DNA of 13,300 bases from Candidatus Bathyarchaeota archaeon (GCA_030589055.1 JAUUWK010000017.1:1-13300), one strand, 5' to 3'. Shown: positions 1-7,221, numbered from the stretch's first letter. Program-made: numbers and translations. The notes: generated from the sequence alone by a model not told the origin.

Positions 1-69
1 CACGGTTTCCTTGACATATTCGGATACAAAAAAGTGTTAGGTCTCTAATGAAAAATGAAAGAATTAAGA

Positions 70-462
70 ATTTCAAGATGTAACTGATGTATAACCGGGC
101 TTCAAATGCGATCGTAGCGCCGTCACCAACGCATGAAGGAACTAAGTCTTTGGTTGTTGATGCACAGCTTCCAGCAGCGAATACCCCTTCAATGTTAGTT
201 CCTCCAAAGTCGTCAACCACTACACACCCCAATCTATGAGTCTCAATTCCAGCCCTTCGCAAAACAGAAACAAACGGCTTTACACCAGCAACCACAAAAA
301 TCATGTTAGTTTCCAATTCTTGAGTTGTTCCATCTTTTAAGCTGCGTAAAATAATCTTTTTGATGGAGGACCCCCATCGATTTCTTCACCAACAAAGCCT
401 TCTATCACTTGTATCCCTTTACTTTCCAGCTGCTTTCTCGTCTGTCCACCTATTACAATATG
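70..462 (-). pseudogene. Thioredoxin-reductase-like FAD/NAD(P) oxidoreductase, C-terminal remnant, frameshifted
   Basis: Read on the minus strand from about 462 downward, the sequence encodes GGQTRKQLESKGIQVIEGF and a short acidic stretch. It then changes frame at a run of five C (371-375) and continues as a typical C-terminal half of a thioredoxin-reductase-family flavoprotein. Visible motifs are the MIFVVAGVKP strand, VVVDDFGGTNIEGVFAAG, and VGDGATIAFEA, the usual FAD-contacting end of the family. Adding one G:C pair to the run restores a continuous frame. The N-terminal FAD domain and the CxxC-bearing NADPH domain are absent, so only roughly the last 120-130 of about 300 residues remain. 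The conserved FAAGD is FAAGS here. Beyond about position 70 the frame stays open to the window edge but no longer resembles the family. The family assignment comes from motifs; decay is inferred from truncation plus frameshift. Confidence 0.6.
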
Positions 463-647
463 GAGAAAAATAATTAGACTTTACCAAATGGGTGTAATAA
501 AAAGAGGGAGACTATGGGAGTTTTAGTGTCGTCTACTAGGAATCTACAACCTATGAACCTCTTATAGTTAGAAACTTTTGATGTCATCAGTAAACCTAAA
601 CTTTAACATTCTACTCTACGTATTCCAATAATAAGAGAGCGATCAAC

Positions 648-1988
648 TTGATTATTGACTTAGTCCTAAGCAATACGAAAGCCTACATAAACAATGAAAT
701 AGTGGGCTGCAGCCTCGCAATAAACGAAGGAAAGATTTTCAGAATAGGCAAAGAAGCAAACATGCCCAAAGCAGAAACAAGAATCGATTTAAAGAATCTG
801 CTGGTTCTGCCAGGTTTGATAGACGTTCACGTGCATCTTCGAGATGAAGGAAAAGCATACAAAGAGGATTTTTGCACTGGAACGGCAGCTGCTGCTGCAG
901 GTGGAATAACAACCGTTTTGGACATGCCCAACAACAATCCAGTGACAATGAGCGTTGAAACTCTGAGAAGACGAATGAAAATTGCTGAAAGAAAAATTTT
1001 GGTTAACGTTGGTTTTTACTCCGAATTTCCAAAAAACAAGAAGGAAATAGAGGAAATCATCAGGGAAGGAGCCGTGGCTTTTAAGCTTTTCATGGCCGAG
1101 CAGATCGGCGGATTGAACATAGATGATGATCACGGTCTATTTGAAGCATTCAAAATCGTCAGCAGTTTGAAGGTTATAGTCGCTGTTCATGCAGAAGACA
1201 AAACAACATTTAAAAGAACTGAAGATGAGCTTAAAAGAGACAACCACAACGATATTGAAGCGTTTCTCAAGGTACATTCAGAAAGAGTCGAAGTGACGAC
1301 TGTAAAACGTTTACTGAACATTGCTGAACAAACCAACGTGCACATACATTTTTGCCACATGAGCACGAAAAACGGGCTAAAAGCGATAGTTGACGGAAAG
1401 AAATCTGGAATGACAATAACTTGTGAAACAACACCGCATCACCTGTTTTTATCAGTTGATGATTTGAGGCAGACCGGAACGTTAGTGTTAACCATGCCGC
1501 CAATTCGAGAAAAGCATCATAGTATAGCCCTCTGGAACGGAATTAGAAACGGTTGGGTTGACGTTTTGGCTTCAGACCACGCACCACACATGCTAAGTGA
1601 GAAAAAAGCTGATTCAGTTTGGAACGTTAAAGTTGGCGTACCAGGCTTAGAAACAACACTTCCACTGTTGCTTACAGAAGTGAAACGTGGACGATTATCA
1701 ATAACTGACGTAGTTAGACTTATGTCGGAAAAGCCGGCTGAAACTTTCGAATTAAAAGGCAGAGGCTGTTTGAAGGAAGGAAATAACGCGGACTTGGTTG
1801 TTGTGGATCTGGATAGAGAATACAGAATTGATGCGTCAAAATTCCAGTCAAAAGCGAAATTTTCCCCATTTGATGGATGGAATGTTGAGGGAAAACCCGT
1901 TAAAACGTTTGTTGGGGGGCGATTGATCATGAGTGAAGGAGAAATTGTAGCTGAAGAGGGAAGTGGTGACATCATTCGAAGAGGGTGA
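648..1988 (+). CDS. pyrC: Dihydroorotase (class I, amidohydrolase superfamily)
   Basis: A 446-residue zinc amidohydrolase that interconverts N-carbamoyl-L-aspartate and L-dihydroorotate in cytosolic pyrimidine synthesis. The metal-binding HxH with the substrate arginine is seen as DVHVHLRD (His61, His63, Arg65). MPNNNP at 93-98 is the usual substrate-binding asparagine segment. Lys146 in AFKLFM sits where the bridging carboxylated lysine is expected. His181 (VHAED), His237 (CHMST) and Asp310 in SDHAPH complete the active site. Length and motif order match class I dihydroorotases; allantoinases and hydantoinases share the fold, but MPNNNP plus SDHAPH favour dihydroorotase. The start is TTG with only a weak purine-rich stretch upstream (ataagagagcg), so it is plausible rather than proven. 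The Mut7-C gene follows after 4 bases and is probably co-transcribed. No aspartate carbamoyltransferase or other pyr gene is visible in the window. Confidence 0.9.
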   Translation: MIIDLVLSNTKAYINNEIVGCSLAINEGKIFRIGKEANMPKAETRIDLKNLLVLPGLIDVHVHLRDEGKAYKEDFCTGTAAAAAGGITTVLDMPNNNPVTMSVETLRRRMKIAERKILVNVGFYSEFPKNKKEIEEIIREGAVAFKLFMAEQIGGLNIDDDHGLFEAFKIVSSLKVIVAVHAEDKTTFKRTEDELKRDNHNDIEAFLKVHSERVEVTTVKRLLNIAEQTNVHIHFCHMSTKNGLKAIVDGKKSGMTITCETTPHHLFLSVDDLRQTGTLVLTMPPIREKHHSIALWNGIRNGWVDVLASDHAPHMLSEKKADSVWNVKVGVPGLETTLPLLLTEVKRGRLSITDVVRLMSEKPAETFELKGRGCLKEGNNADLVVVDLDREYRIDASKFQSKAKFSPFDGWNVEGKPVKTFVGGRLIMSEGEIVAEEGSGDIIRRG

Positions 1989-1992
1989 GGCT

Positions 1993-2490
1993 TTGAAGTT
2001 CATTGCTGATGGGATGCTTGGAAGGCTGACACGTTGGCTTCGAATGTTAGGACACAATGTGAAGTATTCGAACAAGCTTGATGATGCCCAACTGATCATG
2101 ATTGCTAGAAAGGAAAGACGAGTATTGCTTACAAAGGATCTGGAACTTTACCAACAAGCCATGGCGAAAGCAGTTGACGCCTTCTATCTGGAAGGAAAAA
2201 CGGAAGAGGAAAAACTAGCGGAACTCGCAAAAAGATTCAAAATCAGACTAGACATAGACATGACAACATCAAGATGCCCAAAATGCAACGCGCAAGTGAA
2301 ACCAACATCCAAAGAAAAAGTCGCTAATAAAGTTGAGAAGAGCACATTTGCCTACTACAACGAGTTTTGGAAGTGCCCAAAATGTGCACAGATATACTGG
2401 CAAGGAGCCCACTGGACAAAAATCAAAAGAACACTTGACACAGCAAAAGAAATCTTGAAGAAAAACAAATCAAAAGGTAACCATCCTTAG
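1993..2490 (+). CDS. Mut7-C RNase-domain (DUF82) protein with zinc ribbon
   Basis: About 165 residues. The N-terminus KFIADGMLGRLTRWLRMLG is the hallmark of the Mut7-C/DUF82 family, a PIN-like nuclease fold. The family acidic positions are visible as Asp6 in FIAD, the DD in LDDAQL, and the Asp in LLTKDLEL. The C-terminal third has a zinc ribbon, with CPKC at RCPKCNAQVK paired with CPKC at WKCPKCAQIYW. Function is predicted RNA cleavage or binding; no specific archaeal role is established. I start it at the TTG at 1993 because the conserved family N-terminus begins there and GGTGAGG lies just upstream, overlapping the pyrC stop. A GTG at 1963 would add ten non-conserved residues inside pyrC. 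The 4-base gap indicates translational coupling to pyrC. It converges with rpoK. Confidence 0.85.
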   Translation: MKFIADGMLGRLTRWLRMLGHNVKYSNKLDDAQLIMIARKERRVLLTKDLELYQQAMAKAVDAFYLEGKTEEEKLAELAKRFKIRLDIDMTTSRCPKCNAQVKPTSKEKVANKVEKSTFAYYNEFWKCPKCAQIYWQGAHWTKIKRTLDTAKEILKKNKSKGNHP

Positions 2491-2491
2491 C

Positions 2492-2522
2492 TTTCGCAAG
2501 TGTTAATAAGAGAAATGCGAAA
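2492..2522. terminator. Hairpin between convergent genes
   Basis: TTTCGCA (2492-2498) and TGCGAAA (2516-2522) form a perfect 7-bp inverted repeat with a 17-nt loop. It begins two bases after the Mut7-C stop and lies about 36 nt beyond the rpoK stop, so it could serve both convergent transcripts. No long T tract follows on either strand. A terminator or mRNA 3'-end stabiliser is therefore an inference from position and symmetry. Confidence 0.35.
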
Positions 2523-2558
2523 ATAAGATAAGAGGATAATTACTAGTTGCGCGCGCTG

Positions 2559-2792
2559 TTATTCTTCTTCCGTAAGCCATTTAATGGGTATGTCTTGGTA
2601 AGTGCCGTCAGGTAATGTGCGTCTAATTGTCATCGGTAGGATGCCTATCTCAAGCTCTTTCAGGGCTATGTCTATTGCGCTGGCACCTTTAGACGGTTCA
2701 ACAAGCACAGGGGCACCCATGGATATTTGCAAGGCTCTAGACCCCACTATCCGAGCTTTCTCGAAACGAGTAAGCTTAGGGGGTCCGATCAA
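2559..2792 (-). CDS. rpoK: DNA-directed RNA polymerase subunit K (Rpo6/RpoK)
   Basis: A 77-residue protein matching the archaeal/eukaryotic Rpb6-omega family, which clamps the largest RNA polymerase subunit and aids assembly. Diagnostic segments are PPKLTRFEKARIVGSRALQI, SMGAPVL, the helix with IDIALKELE, and ILPMTIRRTLPDG near the C-terminus. The length fits the archaeal subunit, which lacks the long acidic eukaryotic N-terminal tail. The TTG start at 2792 is the only reasonable one before an in-frame stop; the ribosome binding site is poor, so the exact start is uncertain. It follows the thermosome gene by 45 bases on the same strand with no promoter evident between them, suggesting a shared transcript. 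rpoK is commonly found near ribosomal-protein genes and rpoN in archaea, so this neighbour is unusual. Confidence 0.92.
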   Translation of the reverse strand: MIGPPKLTRFEKARIVGSRALQISMGAPVLVEPSKGASAIDIALKELEIGILPMTIRRTLPDGTYQDIPIKWLTEEE

Positions 2793-2837
2793 AACTTGTT
2801 TCTCTGTTCTAGACGTGTTCTAGTACACTCCGGCGCC

Positions 2838-4499
2838 TCAACCCATTCCGCCCATTCCACCCATTCCGCCCATTCCACCCATTCCGCCCGGGGGTCCTCC
2901 AGGGGGCATTGGCGGAGTCTTCATCTTGCCGGCAGCAATCACATCGTCGATTTTCAGTATCATCGAGGCTGCTTCTGTCGCCGATTTGATTATCTGTTTC
3001 TTGACCGCTAAGGGTTCGAATACTCCCATTTGGGTCATGTCTTGAACCTTTCCGGAGTGAACCTCTATTCCTGCCCAGGTTTCACCTTTTTCATGTCTCG
3101 CCCTCAACTCTGAAAGTATGTCTATTGGGTCTAGACCAGCATTTTCCGTCAGTGTCAATGGAACTATTTCGAGGGCTTCTGCAAAGATTTTGACTGCGAG
3201 TTGTTCTCTTCCCGGAAGTGTCTCCGCATATTTCTTGAGTGCTCGTGAAACTTCCAGTTCTGGCGCTCCGCCTCCGGCCAGGACTTTTGGTTCTTCAACT
3301 ATGTCTCGAACCACGCATAAAGCGTCATGAAGTGAACGTTCCGCTTCGTCCACGATGCGTTCTGTTCCACCCCTTATCAAAATTGTGACTGCTTTGGGGT
3401 TCTTGCATCCTTCTACAAACGTCATTTTGTCATCACCTATCTTACGTTCCTCAATGAGACTCGCATAGCCTAGGTCTGCTATGCTTATGTCGTCCAAGTT
3501 TGTTACGGTTTTTCCGCCTGTGGCTTTTGAAAGTTTTTCCATGTCTGATTTTTTAATTCTACGCAGTGCCATTATTCCCTTTCTATTTAAGAAGTGTTGA
3601 ATCATATCGTCTAAGCCCTTCTGGCACAAGACCACGTTTGCGCCTGTCGCGGTTATCTTGTCAACCATTTCTCGCAGCATTGATTCTTCTTGTTTTAGGA
3701 ATGCCTCCATTTGTTCTGGGCTTTCAATGTTGATTTTTGCGTCAAACTCTGTTTTTTCGATTTCTAGTGCGCTGTTTAGTAGGGCTATTTTTGCGTTTTC
3801 TACACGTTTTGGCATTCCGGAATGCACGACTTCTTTGTCTAAGACGAGACCCTTGATCAGTTTTGTGTCGCTTACGGATTTCCCTGGTTTTTTTTCAACT
3901 TTGATGTCATCTATATCTACCTTGGACTTACCAACACCTTTTTCAGCAACTTGAAGAACCGCCTTAACCGCTAAATCAGCCAAGTATTCCCTGTGCTCAG
4001 AAACTAGTTTGCTCGCCATAGACGTCATGGCAGCTTTTTTCAGGTACCCTTGCAGGTTTAAATCTACTGATATTGCCATTTTTTCTAGGGTTTTTAGTGC
4101 TTTATCTGAGGCCTTTTTGTATCCGTCAATTATTATGGTGGGGTGAACACTTTTGTTGATCAGTTCTTCAGCTTTGCCTAGTAATTCGCCGGATATTATG
4201 ACGGCTGTTGTTGTTCCGTCGCCGGCTTCGTTGTCTTGTGTTTTTGCAACTTCAACCATCATCTTTGCTGCAGGATGCTGAATGTCCATTTCGTCTAGGA
4301 TTGTGCGTCCGTCGCTTGTTATTGTTACGTCGCCGAAGCTGTCAACAAGCATTTTGTCCATGCCTTTTGGGCCTAGAGCGCTTTTTATGGTTTCAGCCAC
4401 GACTTTTGCAGCCATTATGTTTGTGTGTTGAGCTTCTCTTCCTCTAGATCGGTTTGAGCCTTCCTTCAATATTAATACTGGAACTCCTCCAGCTGACAA
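2838..4499 (-). CDS. ths: Thermosome subunit (group II chaperonin)
   Basis: About 553 residues, the normal size for an archaeal thermosome subunit. It forms double-ring ATP-driven folding chambers in the cytosol with a built-in lid. The N-terminus GGVPVLILKEG leads into the equatorial domain with LGPKGMDKML, VTITSDGRTIL and the nucleotide-binding GDGTTTAV (about residues 93-100). The middle holds the apical domain and helical protrusion (around KLIKGLVLDKEVVHSGMP). The return to the equatorial domain includes GGGAPELEVSRAL and AGLDPIDILSELR. The C-terminus is a Gly-Gly-Met repeat tail, as in many thermosomes. I choose the TTG at 4499 because GGAGGAGG lies about 10 nt upstream and the protein then begins with the usual short lead into GGVPVLILKEG; the TTG at 4508 would abut the ribosome binding site. 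A single subunit gene is seen, so homo- or hetero-oligomer status is unknown. Confidence 0.96.
   Translation of the reverse strand: MSAGGVPVLILKEGSNRSRGREAQHTNIMAAKVVAETIKSALGPKGMDKMLVDSFGDVTITSDGRTILDEMDIQHPAAKMMVEVAKTQDNEAGDGTTTAVIISGELLGKAEELINKSVHPTIIIDGYKKASDKALKTLEKMAISVDLNLQGYLKKAAMTSMASKLVSEHREYLADLAVKAVLQVAEKGVGKSKVDIDDIKVEKKPGKSVSDTKLIKGLVLDKEVVHSGMPKRVENAKIALLNSALEIEKTEFDAKINIESPEQMEAFLKQEESMLREMVDKITATGANVVLCQKGLDDMIQHFLNRKGIMALRRIKKSDMEKLSKATGGKTVTNLDDISIADLGYASLIEERKIGDDKMTFVEGCKNPKAVTILIRGGTERIVDEAERSLHDALCVVRDIVEEPKVLAGGGAPELEVSRALKKYAETLPGREQLAVKIFAEALEIVPLTLTENAGLDPIDILSELRARHEKGETWAGIEVHSGKVQDMTQMGVFEPLAVKKQIIKSATEAASMILKIDDVIAAGKMKTPPMPPGGPPGGMGGMGGMGGMGGMG
2841..2889 (-). 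repeat. Nine-base tandem repeat encoding the Gly-Gly-Met tail
   Basis: Five imperfect 9-bp units, read on the coding strand as GGAATGGGC alternating with GGAATGGGT, encode the terminal GGM repeats of the thermosome. The alternation of the last base makes an 18-bp higher-order unit. This is ordinary coding repetition for a chaperonin tail and a likely site of repeat-number variation; it is not a CRISPR or satellite. Confidence 0.85.
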
Positions 4500-4509
4500 A
4501 CTTAACAAA

Positions 4510-4517
4510 CCTCCTCC
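4510..4517 (-). promoter_or_regulatory. Ribosome binding site that fixes the thermosome start
   Basis: On the minus strand GGAGGAGG precedes TTGTTAAGTTTG. Its distance to the second TTG (4499) is that of a normal archaeal Shine-Dalgarno, while the first TTG (4508) is only one base away. This supports the start at 4499. Confidence 0.7.
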
Positions 4518-4550
4518 TTTAATGCGTCACAATGAGTAACAGCATTACAA

Positions 4551-4560
4551 TATAAATTTT
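4551..4560 (-). promoter_or_regulatory. TATA box of the thermosome-rpoK unit
   Basis: On the minus strand AAAATTTATA matches the archaeal TATA consensus, with A-rich sequence before it where a BRE would lie. Transcription would begin near 4525-4530, giving a leader of about 25-30 nt that includes the GGAGGAGG ribosome binding site. No clear heat-shock operator is recognisable. Confidence 0.6.
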
Positions 4561-4652
4561 TCTGATCAAATCTCTTTTTCTATGTTGCAGTTTTCTGTCA
4601 ATACCCCACACGCGGTTCCTTAGAGATACTTAAGCGTGGACGCAACAACAGG

Positions 4653-4660
4653 TATATAAA
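4653..4660 (+). promoter_or_regulatory. TATA box of the broken HNH gene
   Basis: TATATAAA on the plus strand lies about 36 nt ahead of the ATG at 4696, placing the expected start of transcription near 4684 with a short leader. It is divergent from the thermosome promoter about 90 bp away. The box looks intact although the gene downstream is broken. Confidence 0.5.
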
Positions 4661-4695
4661 TTGTTGAATTACACTCACTAATTGAGTGTTCCTAG

Positions 4696-5438
4696 ATGCC
4701 AAGGAAATTGAGTAGAGAAAAGATGTTGAAATGGGAAGAGGAAAAGACTTTAGTGAAGACACTAGATTGAAGTGTGTTCTTTGGAGTGACCGTTATTGTT
4801 GCCTTTGTGGAAAGGCTTGTGGGCCTGATATTGAAATAGCTCATATAGACCTAGAGGGCGGGAATGATTTAGATAATGCTATTCCAGTTTGTTATTATTG
4901 TCATGCAACAAGGGAAGATATAACAAGGAGCATCCTCGTGGAAACAGATACAGAATTAGAGAGTTAAAAACGCGTAGAGAGCAAATCTATGAAAGACACA
5001 CGAGGCATTTTGTACCACCGATTTATTTTAAGATAATCCAAAGAATACGAGACAACCCACAAAATAGACGTACTCTGCCAAGTGTTGGCTTTATTGTAAC
5101 ACATTATTGGGATTCTCTTCCTATAAGATTTAGAGTTACTGTAAACGCTTTCTTGGAGATGAGGAGTTAGGACCGATTGTAAGTCCTGAGAAAACGTATT
5201 ATTCCGGAGATACAATATGGAAGATTAATCCTCGCCACACCATTTTCGGGGATTCTAGTGTTCCAAAAGGGTGCGTAATAGTGCCGAGGATCTCAAGCTA
5301 GAAGTACAAGTTACGATAATTGACCAATATGACAGACCGCATGAACTGCTTCCACTATGTTACACCTACGTAAGAGATAAGAATTATTGGTTTACAGAAC
5401 CTGCTTCATTCAGTGAACTTAAACGTTTCATGACTTAA
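4696..5438 (+). pseudogene. HNH-domain protein, broken by four single-base frameshifts
   Basis: Coding similarity runs through five successive frames from the ATG at 4696 (MPRKLSREKMLKW) to TAA at 5436-5438. The second segment carries a clear HNH/Cys4 zinc centre: CCLCGK, then IAHID, then the Asn of LDNAIPVCYYCH with its CxxCH. The third begins GRYNKEHPRGNRYRIRELK, the basic stretch that normally follows this HNH, and continues to FRVTVNAFL. The fourth has EELGPIVSPEKTYYSGDTIW, and the fifth ends with LCYTYVRDKNYWFTEP. Every change has the same sense (one base missing). Adding one G at 4733-4735, 4912-4914, 5155-5156 and 5288-5289 yields a stop-free frame of 248 codons. The intact protein would be a predicted DNA-binding HNH nuclease with an uncharacterised C-terminal domain; its target is unknown. 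Codons and composition resemble the neighbours. Confidence 0.75.
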
Positions 5439-5538
5439 TACGCGTGAAGCAGTAACTCTTCAGGAAAACGCAAGACAACTTTCTTCCCCGTTTTTGAGTT
5501 CAGTTTAGATTACAAATGGAAACTTTCCAAAAATACCA

Positions 5539-6648
5539 TCAGTTTGGTTTAAGTGTTGTTTTTAAGCCTGTTCCCGTTAGGATTATCACGGTCTTTTCGT
5601 CTTTTGATGTTTCTTTGTTTTTGAGTTGTTTCTTGTAAGCTGCGTAAGCAACAGCAGAGCTTGGCTCAACAAGGAAGCCTTTCCCAGCCAGTTCTTTAAA
5701 GGCACTGAATATTTCGTCTTCCTCAACTACGACAGCGTCGCCATCTACTTCCATCAATCGTTTATCCATAAGGTCTAGCAGCGGAGGATTTACACTCACT
5801 AAGGCATCAGCAACAGAAACAACCTTCACCGGCGGAGTGTAGCTCAAGTTCTTGAAGCGATGATAAAGCGGTGAAACCTGTCTTGTTTGACAAGCCACTA
5901 TTTTCGGCATAGTCTCAATCGCGTTAGACGCGACTAAATGCTTAAACCCTTTTATCACACCTAAGATCAGAGTCCCAGCCGAAACTGGCAAATACACACG
6001 TTCTGGAACATGCCAACCAAACTGCTCAACTACTTCATAAGCAAGACTTCTCAGTCCATCCCTAAACAAAGGATGAAGAATATGCCCAACATAAAATTTC
6101 CCTTTTTCACCCTTCTGCGCTTCCTCTGCGACTCTGCTTCGTCCACCCGAAACCTTAACAACTTCAGCACCGTAAAACTGAATCTGATTAAACTTCGGTC
6201 CAGAAACATCCTCTGGAACATAAATTCTCGCCCTTAACCCAGCACAAGCAGCATAAGCAGCCACAGAAGCCCCAGCATTACCAGAAGAATCCTCAGAAAT
6301 AAAGCCTCCCGCCTCCTTCACGAGTTCATGCAAACCCGATAGCAAAACCGTCGTGCCTCTATCCTTAAAAGAGCCAGTAGGATTCAAACTCTCAAGCTTG
6401 AAAAAAGTATTATCTGAAAACTTGACCAAAGGCGTCCACCCCTCACCCAAAGTTACAATACCCATCTCTTCTACATACGGAAAAAACTCGGCATAACGCC
6501 AAACAGTAAAATCACTCTTCCGAATCTTTGAGGCTTCAAAATCGAAATGGAGTCGAACGCACAGTGGTTCGTCACAGGAAGGACACCTGAAATCAAGTAA
6601 GCTAGGAGAAGATTGACCGCATACTGAACATTTGATTTTGTACCGCAT
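5539..6648 (-). CDS. thrC: Threonine-synthase-like PLP-dependent enzyme with N-terminal zinc ribbon
   Basis: A 369-residue fold-type II PLP enzyme. Threonine synthase converts O-phosphohomoserine to threonine. An N-terminal zinc ribbon is formed by Cys7/Cys10 and Cys22/Cys25, common in archaeal threonine synthases. LGEGWTPLV leads to the PLP lysine, Lys95 in NPTGSFKDRG. The SSGNAGAS loop (121-128) binds the substrate or phosphate, and VEPSSA plus ILTGTGLK lie near the C-terminus. The loop that is usually PVGNGG-like reads PVSAGTLILG (221-230), so substrate specificity may differ; threonine dehydratase or another beta-eliminating activity cannot be excluded. It lies 39 bases after the KOR gamma gene on the same strand, so it is probably the last gene of that operon. 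No homoserine kinase or homoserine dehydrogenase is in the window. Confidence 0.78.
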   Translation of the reverse strand: MRYKIKCSVCGQSSPSLLDFRCPSCDEPLCVRLHFDFEASKIRKSDFTVWRYAEFFPYVEEMGIVTLGEGWTPLVKFSDNTFFKLESLNPTGSFKDRGTTVLLSGLHELVKEAGGFISEDSSGNAGASVAAYAACAGLRARIYVPEDVSGPKFNQIQFYGAEVVKVSGGRSRVAEEAQKGEKGKFYVGHILHPLFRDGLRSLAYEVVEQFGWHVPERVYLPVSAGTLILGVIKGFKHLVASNAIETMPKIVACQTRQVSPLYHRFKNLSYTPPVKVVSVADALVSVNPPLLDLMDKRLMEVDGDAVVVEEDEIFSAFKELAGKGFLVEPSSAVAYAAYKKQLKNKETSKDEKTVIILTGTGLKTTLKPN

Positions 6649-6687
6649 AGAGACCCCGATAACAACCTTAAATTGGAAACGTAACCA

Positions 6688-7221
6688 TCAAGTTAGAAAC
6701 TCTAGACCTGTATTAAAGGCATTTACGTTGGCTTCAACCGTTTTTTCAGGAACACTTTCCCTGATAGCTTTTTCCATTGCCTTATCGTTTACCAAGTTGA
6801 TTATTCGTGCTAAAGCCCCAAGCATAATCATATTTGCATAGATGCCAGCACCAAACGTTTTCTTTGCAGTTTCTGTCGCTGGAATTTTGAAGACTTTTAC
6901 CTTAGTTTCAGGAATGCTTTCCACGGTGCTAACATCAACTAAGAGAACACCGCCTTTCTTCAAATCTTTAAAGTGCTTATCAAGTGCCGTCTGGCTCAAT
7001 GTCACTAATACGTCGCATTTTCTAACTGCTGGAAAACCTATTTTGCTATCAGAGATTATTACCTCGCTTTTGGCCGCACTCCCTCTGGCTTCGGAACCGT
7101 AACTTTGCGTCTGCACGGCATTTCTCCCAGAATATACTGCAGCCTTGCCCAAGATTTGCCCAGCCAAAACAACACCTTGCCCGCCAAGCCCACTTATCCT
7201 TACCTCAACTCTTTGTGTCAT
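6688..7221 (-). CDS. korC: 2-oxoacid:ferredoxin oxidoreductase, gamma subunit
   Basis: A 177-residue gamma subunit of the thiamine-diphosphate 2-oxoacid:ferredoxin oxidoreductase, an oxygen-sensitive cytosolic complex that oxidatively decarboxylates 2-oxoacids to acyl-CoA and reduces ferredoxin, or runs in the carboxylating direction. The N-terminal ISGLGGQGVVLAGQILGKAA and the SYGSEARGSAAKSEVIIS segment (about 40-57) are family signatures. The ATG start lies inside the end of the beta gene (17-base overlap), indicating tight coupling. Pyruvate and 2-oxoisovalerate enzymes share this subunit type; assignment to 2-oxoglutarate rests on the partner alpha and beta subunits. Confidence 0.9.
   Translation of the reverse strand: MTQRVEVRISGLGGQGVVLAGQILGKAAVYSGRNAVQTQSYGSEARGSAAKSEVIISDSKIGFPAVRKCDVLVTLSQTALDKHFKDLKKGGVLLVDVSTVESIPETKVKVFKIPATETAKKTFGAGIYANMIMLGALARIINLVNDKAMEKAIRESVPEKTVEANVNAFNTGLEFLT

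Noticed and set aside
480..647. Spacer before pyrC searched for a promoter or small gene
   Set aside because: TTTAACAT near 602 is only a weak TATA-like match and no coding frame or structure stands out.
1517..1975. Long open frame antisense to pyrC (152 codons)
   Set aside because: Fully covered by a confident dihydroorotase frame; the translation has low-complexity Ser/Thr runs and no recognisable motif.
2841..2889. Short tandem repeat considered as a CRISPR-like array
   Set aside because: Units are 9 bp without spacers and encode the chaperonin tail in frame.
2727..3011. Plus-strand frame with His-Ser repeats
   Set aside because: It is the complement of the thermosome Gly-Gly-Met tandem repeat, not a separate repeat protein.
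5519..5529. Palindrome GGAAACTTTCC after thrC as an intrinsic terminator
   Set aside because: Only a five-base arm with a one-base loop; too small to form a hairpin, and no T tract follows it on the transcribed strand.
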